Source of the DNA: Zygosaccharomyces rouxii
Lineage: Eukaryota; Ascomycota; Saccharomycetes; Saccharomycetales; Saccharomycetaceae
Assembly (NCBI RefSeq): GCF_000026365.1
Contig: NC_012993.1
Coordinates: 62,001 to 126,000, forward strand
Reading direction: 5' to 3'
DNA length: 64,000 nt
Positions 18,780 to 29,542 of the stretch are shown in pieces (within the stretch, counting starts at the first letter, position 1; every line of letters begins with the position of its first letter). The translations under genes were made by a program, and so were the position numbers. Below the pieces are notes generated by a model. The model was not told the DNA's origin, made no database searches, and worked only from the letters and a program-made list of their open reading frames with translations.

Positions 18780-19131
18780 TTCAAATTAATTTTTTTATTT
18801 TCAGGAAATGATTTTTGTCCGTAGAAAATGATATTGTCTTGTGTTTTGGCGACAGTGTTTGTTTACGCGTTTGTCACATGGCTCAGATCTTGTCACTTAT
18901 AACGAAGTAGATTCAACACGGTGGCAACTGAAAAGAAAAAAAAGTAGCCAACATGAATAACAAATAACAAAATAACAGATTCAGATACAATTTGAACAAT
19001 ATTTTTATCAAGGTTAAAGGACAAAAAAGGAGAGGTTTGATTCAATTAGGGCCCCAATTCTTTCTCTAAAAGCAATTCAGTTAGTTTAACATCTCTTTTT
19101 TGCCTCCTCTTCCTCTTTTTATACCAACATC
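18780..19131. other. Intergenic: SEC23 promoter
   Basis: An oligo-T stretch ends the tRNA transcript. One ACGCGT lies at 18865-18870. The last 180 nt are A-rich and then pyrimidine-rich before the SEC23 ATG. No other gene seen. Confidence 0.5.
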
Positions 19132-21405
19132 ATGGATTTCGAGACAAACGAAGATATCAATGGGATCCGTTTCTCTTGGAACGTATTCCCTTCGACGCGC
19201 ACTGATGCCAATAAGAATGTCGTTCCAGTGGGATGTCTTTATACACCTTTGAAAGAGTGTGAAGGTTTGAGTGTGGCCCCTTATAACCCTGTGATATGTG
19301 CTGGACCCCAATGTAAATCGATTTTAAATCCATACTGTGCAATTGATCCACGCAACAATTCGTGGACTTGTCCTATCTGTAATTCGAGAAATCATTTACC
19401 AGCTCAATATGCTAATATGACTCAAGAAAATATGCCAGCTGAATTACAAAACACTACAGTGGAGTATATCACCAATAGACCAGTTCAAATTCCACCAATT
19501 TTTTTCTTCGTGGTTGATATTACAGCTGAAAAGGAAAACTTGGACGCATTGAAAGAATCTATTATTACTTCCTTATCCCTTTTACCACCAAATGCCTTCG
19601 TTGGTTTGATCACTTACGGTAATGTGGTTCAATTACATGATTTATCTTCTCAAACCATTGACAGATGTAACGTCTTTAGGGGTGACAGAGAATACCAATA
19701 CGATCAATTGGTTGAAATGTTGACTGGTCAAAGACCAACCAATACTATGGGTGCCTTACCAAACACAAAGATTACTCCATTTTCTTTGAACAGGTTTTTC
19801 TTACCATTGGAACAAGTTGAGTTCAAATTGACTCAATTGTTGGAAAATTTGAACCCAGATCAATGGACTGTGCCCGCAGGTCGTAGACCATTAAGAGCTA
19901 CAGGTTCTGCATTGAGCATTGCTTCCCTTTTGTTACAAGGATCCTACAAAAATGTTGCTGCAAGAATTATTTTATTCGCATCTGGTCCATGTACTGTCAA
20001 CCCAGGTTTGATTGTCTCTAACGAATTGAAGGATCCATTGAGATCTCACCACGATATCGACTCGGACCGTGCTCAACATTACAAGAAAGCTTGTAAATTC
20101 TACAACCAATTAGCTGAAAGAGTAGCTGAAAATGGACATACCGTCGATGTTTTTGCAGGCTGTTACGATCAAATTGGTATGTCTGAAATGAAGAGACTAA
20201 CAGATTCCACTGGTGGTGTCTTGCTTTTGACAGATGCATTCTCCACTGCCATTTTCAAGCAGTCCTACTTGAGGTTGTTTGCCAAGGATGAAGAAGGCTA
20301 CTTGAAGATGGCCTTCAGCGGTAACATGACCGTTAAGACAAGCAAGGATTTAAAACTACAGGGTTTGATCGGTCATGCTTCTCCTGTTAAGAAGTCTGAT
20401 TTGTCTAACGTGAGTGACTCTGAAATTGGTATTGGTGGAACTTCTGCCTGGAAGATGTCTTCTTTATCTTCAGGTCACACCTATTCGATCTTTTTCGAAA
20501 TTGCTAATACGGCAGCGGCAGCACCAGTTGTCTCCGATAGACTACGCCTAGCATACACTCAATTCATTACTCATTATCAACATTCTTCGGGTACTAATCG
20601 TGTTAGAGTTACTACTGTTGCTAACCAATTGTTACCATTTGGTGCACCTGCAATTGCTGCCTCTTTCGATCAAGAAGCTGCTGCTGTTCTAATGGCAAGA
20701 ATTGCTGTTTTTAAGGCTGAATCTGATGATGGTGCAGATGTGATTAGATGGATTGATAGAACTTTGATTAAGCTGTGTCAAAAATATGCTGATTACAACA
20801 AAGATGATCCATCATCTTTCAGGTTGGCCCCTAACTTTTCCTTATATCCTCAATTCACTTATTACTTGAGAAGATCTCAATTCCTAAGCGTTTTCAATAA
20901 CTCTCCCGATGAGACGGCTTTTTACAGACACATTTTCACTAGAGAAGATACAACGAATTCTTTGATCATGATTCAACCAACTTTGACTTCATTTTCAATG
21001 GAAGAAGATCCACAACCAGTGTTATTGGACTCCGTGTCTGTGAAACCAAACACCATCTTATTGTTGGACACTTTCTTCTTCATCTTAATATACCACGGTG
21101 AACAAATTGCTCAATGGAGGAAAGCAGGTTATCAAGACGATCCACAATACGTCGATTTCAAATCATTGCTGGAGGAACCTAAACTGGAAGCCGCTGAATT
21201 GTTAGTGGATAGATTCCCCCTACCTAGGTTTATCGATACTGAAGCCGGTGGATCTCAAGCAAGATTTTTGCTGTCCAAATTGAATCCATCAGATAGCTAC
21301 CAAGATGCTGCGCACGGTGGCTCTACAATTGTGTTGACCGATGACGTTTCTTTGCAAAACTTTATGACCCATCTACAACAGGTCTCTGTAAGTGGCCAGA
21401 CTTGA
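19132..21405 (+). CDS. SEC23: COPII coat GTPase-activating subunit Sec23
   Basis: 757 residues (768 in S. cerevisiae). A Cys4 zinc finger is formed by C56, C61, C80 and C83. The trunk domain follows (IFFFVVDIT near residue 125), then the beta-sandwich, helical and gelsolin-like domains. The Sar1-GAP arginine finger lies in the trunk/gelsolin region of the family; I did not assign its exact residue here. Sec23 pairs with Sec24 to form the inner COPII coat at ER exit sites and stimulates GTP hydrolysis by Sar1. Codon use looks strongly biased toward preferred yeast codons (for example TTG, AGA, GGT), suggesting high expression. Orthologue of YPR181C, divergent from GAB1 with the tRNA-Trp gene between them. 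Confidence 0.98.
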   Translation: MDFETNEDINGIRFSWNVFPSTRTDANKNVVPVGCLYTPLKECEGLSVAPYNPVICAGPQCKSILNPYCAIDPRNNSWTCPICNSRNHLPAQYANMTQENMPAELQNTTVEYITNRPVQIPPIFFFVVDITAEKENLDALKESIITSLSLLPPNAFVGLITYGNVVQLHDLSSQTIDRCNVFRGDREYQYDQLVEMLTGQRPTNTMGALPNTKITPFSLNRFFLPLEQVEFKLTQLLENLNPDQWTVPAGRRPLRATGSALSIASLLLQGSYKNVAARIILFASGPCTVNPGLIVSNELKDPLRSHHDIDSDRAQHYKKACKFYNQLAERVAENGHTVDVFAGCYDQIGMSEMKRLTDSTGGVLLLTDAFSTAIFKQSYLRLFAKDEEGYLKMAFSGNMTVKTSKDLKLQGLIGHASPVKKSDLSNVSDSEIGIGGTSAWKMSSLSSGHTYSIFFEIANTAAAAPVVSDRLRLAYTQFITHYQHSSGTNRVRVTTVANQLLPFGAPAIAASFDQEAAAVLMARIAVFKAESDDGADVIRWIDRTLIKLCQKYADYNKDDPSSFRLAPNFSLYPQFTYYLRRSQFLSVFNNSPDETAFYRHIFTREDTTNSLIMIQPTLTSFSMEEDPQPVLLDSVSVKPNTILLLDTFFFILIYHGEQIAQWRKAGYQDDPQYVDFKSLLEEPKLEAAELLVDRFPLPRFIDTEAGGSQARFLLSKLNPSDSYQDAAHGGSTIVLTDDVSLQNFMTHLQQVSVSGQT

Positions 21406-21589
21406 GATAATACGCATACGATGTCATGTCAAGACAACATTTAAAATAATTTAAAGGAATGAATAAATGAACGAAAAAAAATTATCATTACTTTGGAAAT
21501 GTACATTAACATTAAACTTTCTGTAAAAAATACGAAATAAAGAACATTCCTTAAAAGGATAATTCAATTGTGAGTATATTTTAAAGGAT

Positions 21590-22636
21590 TCAGAATTCGA
21601 AGATTGGCATGTCTAGAGTAATCCCATCGAAAACAATGAAATTGCTCAATGGAGGTTGTCTTTTACCTAAGATATTAATCACATCTTGCGCGATGGCTCC
21701 GCCTACAATGGCCGATACTGGTGCAAATTGTACACCTTCTTGTTTAGTAAATTGTTCCACGTAAGTGTCGTTCAAGACAGTTTCAGGAACACCTAGCTGT
21801 CGACATGTTTCTACAGCCTTCTCCTTTAACGTTAAAAAGTTTAATTGTCCAATTTCATGCTCGGCGCGGAGCAGTGCTAACGTCAAGGGAACGGCGCTAG
21901 ATAATCTTTTGATTTGCCTTCTGTTCAGCCGACCTTCTAAGGAGGCAGTCTTGATCATCTGCTGGAAACTTTTGTAGTGATGTCTTGTGTTGATCACTTC
22001 AAAGACCTTTTTGTCGTCATCTTCATCAGTACGGGTTTTAACTTCTGTAACTTCTGTATTTGTAGAAATTTGACCCTTCTCTGTAGGTTGACTACCCTTT
22101 AATTTCTCATCTTCTGCATCGAATTGGATCAAGTCAACAAATATATATGCAAACAGTCCATTCGATCCTGCCAAATATATTGGGATGTTATACTTTCTTG
22201 TCAATTCGTTAAGCTTAACCATTTGACTAGTGTTCAACTCGGTACCAATTACTAAATCGAATCCTTTGTAAAAATCTGCATCCTTAGATTCTATACTCTG
22301 TGTATCGAATGATAAATGGACTCGAGGATTTAAGTCTTGGATTCTAGCCTTGGCACTTTCTAATTTAAGGGACCCTACATCTTCACTACCAATAAAGAAC
22401 TGTGATCCTAGGTCTTCCTCCTGTACAACCGTATCATCTAGAATAGTTAAGTGACCCAACCCACACAGTACAACATTCTTACATATTTCTGTACCTAAGG
22501 ATCCTAATCCGATTAACAACACTTTGGCTGATCTCATCCTAGCTTGGGCTGCCATCCCCCATAGTCGGATCTGTCTATCATACAGATCAATCTCATCCCT
22601 GGTTAAGCGTTCAGCAGTAGCTTGTGAAGGTTCCAT
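21590..22636 (-). CDS. AOS1: SUMO E1 activating enzyme subunit Aos1
   Basis: 348 residues (347 in S. cerevisiae). The N-terminal ThiF/E1 fold begins DEIDLYDRQIRLWGMAAQ and carries the GLGSLGTE nucleotide-binding loop near residues 43-50. It corresponds to the N-terminal half of ubiquitin E1; the catalytic cysteine is in the partner Uba2, so its absence here is expected. A polar insertion at about residues 178-205 is rich in Glu, Lys and Thr. The C-terminal SAIVGGAIAQDVINILG segment is the second conserved E1 block. Aos1-Uba2 adenylates Smt3 (SUMO) and passes it to Ubc9. Orthologue of YPR180W. HDA3 starts divergently 261 nt away. Confidence 0.96.
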   Translation of the reverse strand: MEPSQATAERLTRDEIDLYDRQIRLWGMAAQARMRSAKVLLIGLGSLGTEICKNVVLCGLGHLTILDDTVVQEEDLGSQFFIGSEDVGSLKLESAKARIQDLNPRVHLSFDTQSIESKDADFYKGFDLVIGTELNTSQMVKLNELTRKYNIPIYLAGSNGLFAYIFVDLIQFDAEDEKLKGSQPTEKGQISTNTEVTEVKTRTDEDDDKKVFEVINTRHHYKSFQQMIKTASLEGRLNRRQIKRLSSAVPLTLALLRAEHEIGQLNFLTLKEKAVETCRQLGVPETVLNDTYVEQFTKQEGVQFAPVSAIVGGAIAQDVINILGKRQPPLSNFIVFDGITLDMPIFEF

Positions 22637-22897
22637 AATGATCCAATTGGGGCCAAAAGTTACTGATCTGTTTGTTCTGCATTGTTAAGTACAGAAGTTT
22701 CTCTAGGTGTGGTCGGAAAGACGTTCTAGAAAAGATTTACATCTGAATGTTAAAATCTAAAAACACATTTAATGTAGTATTGAAAACAATAAAGGCTACT
22801 AGTTGACTTTGTTTCAACGGCCAAACATTATCCGACTAGTGGAATTTAGTATAATTCCATTTTGAAGTGATTTCATAACGTTACTGGATACCAAAAT

Positions 22898-24826
22898 ATG
22901 GATTTACTTAAAATTTTAGATACCAAGCCCGTGCCTGCAATTGTAGATGCACGCATACTAAGTGCATCTGATAATACGAGTGGAGATTATTGGCTGCCAA
23001 CCACTATGTGTCTTTATCAGAAGGAACTTACGGATCAGATTGTATCTTTACACTATTCTGATATACTTAGGTATTTTGAAACTAAAAACTACAAAGACGA
23101 CGTTGTTCTACATTCTATGGAGACTTTGTGTTTGAATAGTGGATATGTGGCTACTCATCCTTATCTTTTAATCGATCACCATTTACCAAAATCTTTAATC
23201 ACAAAGGATATTCCTGGACATTTAGCGGAAACTAGTGGTAAATTTACTGTTCTTAGAGATTTGATAAACTTGGTACAAGAATATGAAACTAATACGGCTA
23301 TTGCATGTCGTCCAGGTAGAACAATGGATCTTTTGGAAGCTTTACTTTTGGCAAATAAGGTTAATATTAAGAGATATGACGGACATTCGATCAAGTCTAA
23401 GCAAAAATTCAAGAATTTTTCATGCACATGCCACCTGTTTCCCTCTGAAGGTTTAGATTTAGTTAACTATCCATTGGAGGTTGCCAATCAATTCGATATG
23501 TTAATTTGCCTTGATACTTCTGTGGATACAAATGATCCCAACATTCAAACGGTTTTACAACATGCAAGAGATCGCAATAGTGAGGAGTCTAGAGCTCCCA
23601 TCGTAAGATTAATTGCTATTAATTCTGTCGACCACTGTGAACTATATTTTGAGAAATTGCATGATAGAAAAAGTAGAGAATTTTTGGAAAGCGTTACCGC
23701 TGCAGTTGTAGTCTTAAGAGACAGGGTAGGAACTCTGCCGCCAGATCTAAGGCCTATCTATGCCCAAAACGTGAGATACCTTATGGATTGGTTGGAAGAC
23801 CCAAGTATACCTTGGCCACTACCAGATTTGTATGCGATTAAGAAATATACGCCTATGGATGTTGAAAAGTCACTACTCACTGAAGTTCACTACAGCCAGA
23901 TTGAGGACGAACTGGAGGCAGCTTTCAGCACGGGTAAGAAGCGCGTACGTACAAGAGGTGATAAGGATAATGCTAAAGTTGTTGAATCAAGTTCTTTTTA
24001 TGATGTTAAAAGGTTGAAAAACGATTATTCTACAAATCCTATAAAGCAAGATATGGGCCGTATAACAGGGATTGCTGATTACGTGGTCATGTCAAACAAT
24101 TATCATTTATCAACGGGAATTATCACCCATAAATTAATTCAATCCATTGGTCAAACGTATTTGTACCTCAAGTTACAACGTGAAGAAATGGCCTTTTATG
24201 ATAACCTGAATGATATTCAAGAAAGACGTAAAAAACTCTACCAAGATGAAGAGGCTGCCATTGAAAAGAAATTCAAAGATGTAAATTCACGTCATTTGGA
24301 AAATTTAAATTCTTCAGCGGCATTAGAATCTTCCAATCAAGTCAAGATGGATACCATTGGGATGAAGGAGAAAGCATTGGAAGAGTTGCTACAAATATTA
24401 GATGGCGATCGAGATAAATATAAAAATATGAAAGAGTTGTTTCTGGAACGTAGAGATCTAGAGAATGAAATTTCCAAGGAGGAAAGGTTATCTAGTTCCA
24501 AAGAAATGGAAAGAGAATATATGGAGAAAGAAATTGATAGGGCCACTAAGGCCATACAAGATATGGAAACAGAAATGAAAGCCAAAACTTTAGAGGCAGA
24601 AGAATTGCAAAGGAAAATGCTGCAAGCCGCTGACAGCACTAACCATCAGAGAGATGAAGTTTTGGAAAGGATAACGAACCTTAGATCACAAATTGGTTCA
24701 GAGAAACTCAACCATGAGGAGTTAGGAGTAAAAGTTGGCGTAGTTACGGAGAAGTTAAATAAGATGCAAACGTCCAGAGTGCGATTGGCTAATAGTAAAA
24801 GCGGCACGGGCAGACGCATGAAATGA
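22898..24826 (+). CDS. HDA3: HDA1 histone deacetylase complex subunit Hda3
   Basis: 642 residues (655 in S. cerevisiae). The N-terminal 400 residues form the helicase-like DNA-binding fold of the Hda2/Hda3 family; the segment around RDLINLVQEYETNTAI resembles the DRVL-like/SNF2-related core. From about residue 420 to the end the protein is a long charged coiled coil (YDNLNDIQERRKKL onward), used to pair with Hda2. Hda3 is a non-catalytic subunit of the Hda1-Hda2-Hda3 deacetylase acting on H3 and H2B at subtelomeric and repressed promoters. Orthologue of YPR179C by length, architecture and position between AOS1 and PRP4. The ATG at 22898 is the first in frame. It converges with PRP4, with about 100 nt between stops. 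Confidence 0.94.
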   Translation: MDLLKILDTKPVPAIVDARILSASDNTSGDYWLPTTMCLYQKELTDQIVSLHYSDILRYFETKNYKDDVVLHSMETLCLNSGYVATHPYLLIDHHLPKSLITKDIPGHLAETSGKFTVLRDLINLVQEYETNTAIACRPGRTMDLLEALLLANKVNIKRYDGHSIKSKQKFKNFSCTCHLFPSEGLDLVNYPLEVANQFDMLICLDTSVDTNDPNIQTVLQHARDRNSEESRAPIVRLIAINSVDHCELYFEKLHDRKSREFLESVTAAVVVLRDRVGTLPPDLRPIYAQNVRYLMDWLEDPSIPWPLPDLYAIKKYTPMDVEKSLLTEVHYSQIEDELEAAFSTGKKRVRTRGDKDNAKVVESSSFYDVKRLKNDYSTNPIKQDMGRITGIADYVVMSNNYHLSTGIITHKLIQSIGQTYLYLKLQREEMAFYDNLNDIQERRKKLYQDEEAAIEKKFKDVNSRHLENLNSSAALESSNQVKMDTIGMKEKALEELLQILDGDRDKYKNMKELFLERRDLENEISKEERLSSSKEMEREYMEKEIDRATKAIQDMETEMKAKTLEAEELQRKMLQAADSTNHQRDEVLERITNLRSQIGSEKLNHEELGVKVGVVTEKLNKMQTSRVRLANSKSGTGRRMK

Positions 24827-24926
24827 AGATAAAATTAATACCTATTATGAAAAGAGATTTTGCATATGTGTACATAGAGAAAACTGCCATTTTAATTTAG
24901 TTTTTAATATTAAGACTGTATGATTG

Positions 24927-26327
24927 TTAATTTTGCATTGTCCATAGTTTGACAGATCTATCCCATCCACAACTCACTACTGATGATGCATTTTCGGATA
25001 TATCAACACAAAGTATCTTATCCATATGACCTTGTAAAGTCGTCAATTGGGCCCAGTTGTAAGCACCATATAAATTGATCGACTTGTCGTAGCCGCTAGA
25101 CACTAGACAATTTCCATTTTTCTCGAATGCGACTTTGGTAACAATACTCTTGTGAGCCAATATTGTTTGGTATTCTTCAGGTTTTCTTAAATCCCAAATT
25201 CTTATAGTACCATCACCACTACCTGTGGCCACTTGATATCCATTGGGGGACCAATCTAAGCTATAAATTGGTTTAGTGTGTCCTGATAACGACATTGCAC
25301 GTTTACCGGACCTTATATCCCACACAAGTCCTTTACAATCGATTCCTCCACTACAGACCAGCGAACCATCGCATTGAAACCCTAATGAGTACAATTCTTT
25401 ACCGTGTCCCTCTTGCAGAAGTAATTCCTCTTGTGTCTCTACATCCCAAAGTCTCCAGGTCATATCGAAAGATGCGCTAGCAATAAATCTTCCGCTAGGA
25501 TGGAACTTGGAGTCAGTAACCCTATTTTCGTGACCATTCAACGTTGCCATTTCTTCTAATGTATTAGATTTATAGCCAAATAGTTTTACACTCCCTTCTT
25601 CACCACCTGCAGTGATTAAATCACCAGTGGGACTCCAATGGATCCCACCAATCTTACCCATGTGGATTTGAGGTTTATTTTGCAATATCTCTAATGTCTG
25701 ACTATTGAGAATTGTTAAATCACCTGCCCAGCTTGCCGCTGCCACAAGAGAACCATTGGGAGACAAGGATACCTGTGAGACTGGTCTAGTTGATACCACT
25801 TGAGATCCCATAAGTTCAATATTCTTCGTTTTCATGGCAAAATGTCGCCTTTTCTTAATCTCTTGGGTCATATCAAACTCCTGAAACCTCTGTGACTCCT
25901 TCATTAATCTTTCCCTGGCCTTATTCAATGAATATCGTATCAGAAATTTCCTAGAATCAATCAGTGATCCGCTAGCCGGTGTATAAAAATCCTCCTCCTC
26001 TTCTTCTTCAACTTCATCTTCTTCATCCATGTTCTGTTCATCAGTGCCGTCCTTATAGTAAATGGATGCTTCAAAGATGTCCCTATAGTGCTTATTCTTG
26101 AATATCAACTCGGCTAATCTCTCTCTTCTTGAGAAAGCATCTTCACCAGCTAGGGATTCTGGCTCTTTCAACAATATTAGAGAACCTTTGACGTCTTCGT
26201 CGATCGTAGGTACTAGTCTTAGCCCTTCATGTCTCTGGAAGCCTAGCCATTTCAAATCTTCAGCAAATCCATTATCTGCACCCTTCCCTTGCAAATCTTC
26301 AGAGTCAGTATTACTCTTGGCTGCCAT
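24927..26327 (-). CDS. PRP4: U4/U6 snRNP splicing factor Prp4
   Basis: 466 residues (465 in S. cerevisiae). The N-terminal third carries the PRP4-like region (short helical motif near residues 55-80, FSRRERLAELIFKNKHY) and an acidic Glu-rich stretch. Seven WD40 repeats follow from about residue 175 to the end, with clear GH/WD signatures such as GHENRVTDSKFHPSGRF, LWDVETQEE and IRIWDLRKPEE. Prp4 binds Prp3 and the U4 5' stem-loop and is needed to form the U4/U6.U5 tri-snRNP. Orthologue of YPR178W. It is divergent from BET2 with 129 nt between the starts, so the two share a compact bidirectional promoter. Confidence 0.97.
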   Translation of the reverse strand: MAAKSNTDSEDLQGKGADNGFAEDLKWLGFQRHEGLRLVPTIDEDVKGSLILLKEPESLAGEDAFSRRERLAELIFKNKHYRDIFEASIYYKDGTDEQNMDEEDEVEEEEEEDFYTPASGSLIDSRKFLIRYSLNKARERLMKESQRFQEFDMTQEIKKRRHFAMKTKNIELMGSQVVSTRPVSQVSLSPNGSLVAAASWAGDLTILNSQTLEILQNKPQIHMGKIGGIHWSPTGDLITAGGEEGSVKLFGYKSNTLEEMATLNGHENRVTDSKFHPSGRFIASASFDMTWRLWDVETQEELLLQEGHGKELYSLGFQCDGSLVCSGGIDCKGLVWDIRSGKRAMSLSGHTKPIYSLDWSPNGYQVATGSGDGTIRIWDLRKPEEYQTILAHKSIVTKVAFEKNGNCLVSSGYDKSINLYGAYNWAQLTTLQGHMDKILCVDISENASSVVSCGWDRSVKLWTMQN

Positions 26328-26456
26328 AAGCTTTATTTGTACATTTATGTGCTTGTAGTATTAAGTTCATCACCTCGATCTTTTCCTTTAAGCTACAACA
26401 GTACAAGTAAGAGAATTGGAAATTTGGAGGTATAGAAACACAGTTAGACCAATTAT

Positions 26457-27422
26457 ATGTCGACATTTCTTAGGGATAAACATATTGCATATGTGCAATC
26501 GCTGGATAAGCACCATGAGAGTTTTGAGTACTGGCTATCAGAGCACCTTAGGCTCAACGGAGTCTACTGGGGTTTAACAGCGTTATGCTTAATGGATGCT
26601 AAGGAAATTTTCAACAAGGATGAGATAGTACAATTTGTGATGAAGTGTTATTGTAAATCCACTGGTGGTTTTGGACCTTTCCCCCGTCATGAAGCTCATA
26701 TCCATGCTACTCTCTCAGGAATTCAAGTACTGGCTACTTACGATGCTCTTGACGTATTATCAACAGAACAAGTGGAGCAAACTGTGCAATTCATTAGAGG
26801 GAACCAGTTGAGTGATGGGTCGTTTCAAGGTGACAGATTTGGTGAAGTGGATACTAGATTTGTCTATACAAGTTTAAGTGCGTTATCGATCCTGGGTAAG
26901 TTGACCCCAGAAGTGGTAGATCCCGCTGTTGAATTTATTATGAGATGTTACAATTTTGATGGAGGATTTGGGCTTTGTCCAGGAGCTGAAAGCCACTCTG
27001 CTCAATGCTTTGTATGTCTTGGTGCTCTTGCCATTGTTGGTAGATTAAACGAATTGAGCGAAGATCAATTGGAAAAGACAGGTTGGTGGCTCTGCGAAAG
27101 ACAGGTACCTGAAGGTGGGTTAAACGGTAGGCCCAGTAAATTGCCTGATGTTTGCTATAGCTGGTGGGTTCTATCCTCTTTGGCCATCATTGGCAGATTG
27201 GAATGGATAGACTATGAGAAATTACGGGAATTTATCTTAAAGAGTCAGGACTCCAAAAAAGGTGGAATCAGTGATAGACCTGATAACGAAGTAGATGTTT
27301 TCCATACGCTTTTTGGTATAGCAGGTTTGAGTCTGATGGGCTTCGAAAATCTGATTTCAATTGATCCTGTCTATTGCATGCCCTACTATGTCACCAAGAA
27401 ATTTAAGAAATATCCATATTAA
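26457..27422 (+). CDS. BET2: Rab geranylgeranyltransferase (GGTase II) beta subunit
   Basis: 321 residues (325 in S. cerevisiae). Six alpha-alpha barrel repeats of the prenyltransferase beta fold are visible as GGF/GSFQGD/GGFG motifs. The zinc ligands match the family: D231 and C233 in DVCYSWW and H283 in DVFHTLFG. With the alpha subunit Bet4 and the escort protein Mrs6, the enzyme attaches geranylgeranyl groups to C-terminal cysteines of Rab GTPases such as Ypt1 and Sec4 and so supports ER-to-Golgi traffic. Orthologue of YPR176C; it converges with DPB2, with 59 nt between the stops. The RHO1-type proteins elsewhere in this window end in CaaL and would use GGTase I instead. Confidence 0.97.
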   Translation: MSTFLRDKHIAYVQSLDKHHESFEYWLSEHLRLNGVYWGLTALCLMDAKEIFNKDEIVQFVMKCYCKSTGGFGPFPRHEAHIHATLSGIQVLATYDALDVLSTEQVEQTVQFIRGNQLSDGSFQGDRFGEVDTRFVYTSLSALSILGKLTPEVVDPAVEFIMRCYNFDGGFGLCPGAESHSAQCFVCLGALAIVGRLNELSEDQLEKTGWWLCERQVPEGGLNGRPSKLPDVCYSWWVLSSLAIIGRLEWIDYEKLREFILKSQDSKKGGISDRPDNEVDVFHTLFGIAGLSLMGFENLISIDPVYCMPYYVTKKFKKYPY

Positions 27423-27481
27423 AATATTACATATTAGTTTATTAGTTCTAACCTTTGGTATTGTATTATATTAGAAGAATG

Positions 27482-29542
27482 CTAGAAGAATACTTCTTCT
27501 TGTGAGACTTTCTTGGAGGATGGTGTATAATCCATATACTTTGCACGCCTACCGCTGATGAATTTACCTGGATTAATAGCTTTACAACCGTTATAGGTCA
27601 CATCGAATGGAGAGGCAGTGGTATCATCTAGGATCAAAGTGGAAGGAATTGGATGCATGGTCAATGCGTGGTCTAAATCCCAAACGACTGGACGCACATT
27701 GGTTGTAAAGGGACTCAAATGACCTTGGTCTAAAAGTGTTTTAACTAGTTTTCTCGATTCTTTGACTTTAGCAGGCAGTTGATCTGTACTTTTAAACAAT
27801 TCGTGGATTGAAGTAGCATCAGCTTCTTTTCTCCTTTGCATTTGTTGTTGGAACTCTATCAATTCTTGTTCTTTGGATTCTTCTACTGTTGGAAATTCTA
27901 CACTGTGCCTTCTCAACCTTTGAGAGATGTCGTCTCTTGCAATGACTATCTCTTGAGATATGTATGCAATTCTCGTTGGATTTGACGCCCAGATGATATT
28001 TTTGCAGACCTTATCCATCTTTTGAGTGAATGATGACGGTATCGATCTTTGAGGCCATGAATATGCAGCCCCCAAGGAAATCATCGATTTCCAGGGATCG
28101 TTTACACCTGGAACGAAGACCAAAGTAGAATTCTCCACGATGTTTTCGAAACGAGCTAAGAGTGTTGCTAAAGTATCGAAGTTGTTCTTGTAATGAGTGC
28201 TTAAACTAGTAGTCTTGCTGCTTAATGAAGCGTGAACTGGGGTCGTAGAGAAAGAGCCCTGGAAAACTATTACAGTTGGTGGATTTTCATCGAGTATGGT
28301 AAGAACTTTGCGGAGGGCCTCCATTGTGGACAATTGATCTAAAAACATATCACCACCTAGGATAACGAATTTATGATCTACCAGCTCTTTTTCCAGAAGG
28401 TGTAATCTAATCTTTAGATCCTTATCTAGTCGAGGTACCAAGCTTGAGTTTGAAGGGCTGTGAAGTCCCAGCATATCTAAGTTACCAATGGCGTTTAAGG
28501 TGAAATCTCTTCTTTCACCAGGTGGATGCGTGATAGAGGCAACGTGGAATTTGTTACCTGCTGTGAAGTAAATACCTTCTGCTAAGACAAAACAGCCGCT
28601 CACATAGTAAGACCCACTTGTGGGCAAAGTCTGTGAAATATCTATCTCTATCGACCCTGAAGGGTCTTCAAGGCACCAATTACCCTTAGCGTTGGTTCTT
28701 AACAGCCCTAACAATAAGAAATTTTGACCATCACGCCCAATCAAGTTTTTGATCTGCGTAATAACCATATTGTTAGAATTTGATGATTTCCCATTTTGTA
28801 ATTCCTGTTGTAACCCAACCATCGACGACAGCGGGTTTAAAGTATCAACGTTTTGGAAATTCTCATTTCTCATAACTCTATCTCTGACCAGGTAATATCT
28901 TGTAGAGAAAAGTGTTGCATAGTCCTTGATTTCCGGTAATTTAAATTCATTGTTAAGTGGTTTCGACTTCCGGGCACTTGGGATAAACTGCATCTTGACG
29001 GGATCGTAGTTAAATCTAGGTTGTTCATTGGCGTTAACAATTTTAAAATATTCTTTCCAGTCCAAATGATCTTCATCGTCGTCTGTTGCGTCTTGATCCA
29101 TTTGTTCAGGCTCAGGTGTCCCTGTAGCAGGTGGTTGTGGAGGTGATGAACTTCCATCCCTTTCTTGATTCTGAGGTTTTAAAAACTGGTCAATCGGTAC
29201 ATTTTTAACTGCAGGTCGTTGCTGTGGTTGTTGTTGAACCTCTTCTCTGTTGGTCTTTTGTCTCTCTTTGATTTCATTGATAACTTCCAATACACCTTGT
29301 CTATCGACGAATAATCCTCTTTCCTGTTGTCTCCAAACGCTAGCAAAACTCTCCAAGAATTGGACAGATTCGCTGCTTTTTTTCCAATCCATTCCAAAGG
29401 TATTACCAACGAATTCTGCCAACGCTGCCAATCCATCAGACTTAAGATTCAGTCCATATTTCTTGGAGAGGACTCTGTACGCCATAGGCCTCAGCAGTGG
29501 AGGTGAAATCTTGACAGGTAAAACATTACCGGATGCTAGCAT
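27482..29542 (-). CDS. DPB2: DNA polymerase epsilon subunit B
   Basis: 686 residues (about 690 in S. cerevisiae). An N-terminal helical domain (residues 1-90) is followed by a polar linker rich in Gln, Pro and Asp (about 95-150). Then come an OB-fold and the phosphoesterase-like domain of B-family subunits (FVILGGDMFLD near residue 390 and LVFVPGVNDPW near 465), whose metal ligands are degenerate in this family. Dpb2 is essential: it connects Pol2 to the CMG helicase through GINS. An MCB box ACGCGT lies 79 nt upstream of the ATG (29621-29626), as expected for a G1/S-regulated replication gene. Orthologue of YPR175W. Divergent from the NBP1-like gene. Confidence 0.96.
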   Translation of the reverse strand: MLASGNVLPVKISPPLLRPMAYRVLSKKYGLNLKSDGLAALAEFVGNTFGMDWKKSSESVQFLESFASVWRQQERGLFVDRQGVLEVINEIKERQKTNREEVQQQPQQRPAVKNVPIDQFLKPQNQERDGSSSPPQPPATGTPEPEQMDQDATDDDEDHLDWKEYFKIVNANEQPRFNYDPVKMQFIPSARKSKPLNNEFKLPEIKDYATLFSTRYYLVRDRVMRNENFQNVDTLNPLSSMVGLQQELQNGKSSNSNNMVITQIKNLIGRDGQNFLLLGLLRTNAKGNWCLEDPSGSIEIDISQTLPTSGSYYVSGCFVLAEGIYFTAGNKFHVASITHPPGERRDFTLNAIGNLDMLGLHSPSNSSLVPRLDKDLKIRLHLLEKELVDHKFVILGGDMFLDQLSTMEALRKVLTILDENPPTVIVFQGSFSTTPVHASLSSKTTSLSTHYKNNFDTLATLLARFENIVENSTLVFVPGVNDPWKSMISLGAAYSWPQRSIPSSFTQKMDKVCKNIIWASNPTRIAYISQEIVIARDDISQRLRRHSVEFPTVEESKEQELIEFQQQMQRRKEADATSIHELFKSTDQLPAKVKESRKLVKTLLDQGHLSPFTTNVRPVVWDLDHALTMHPIPSTLILDDTTASPFDVTYNGCKAINPGKFISGRRAKYMDYTPSSKKVSQEEVFF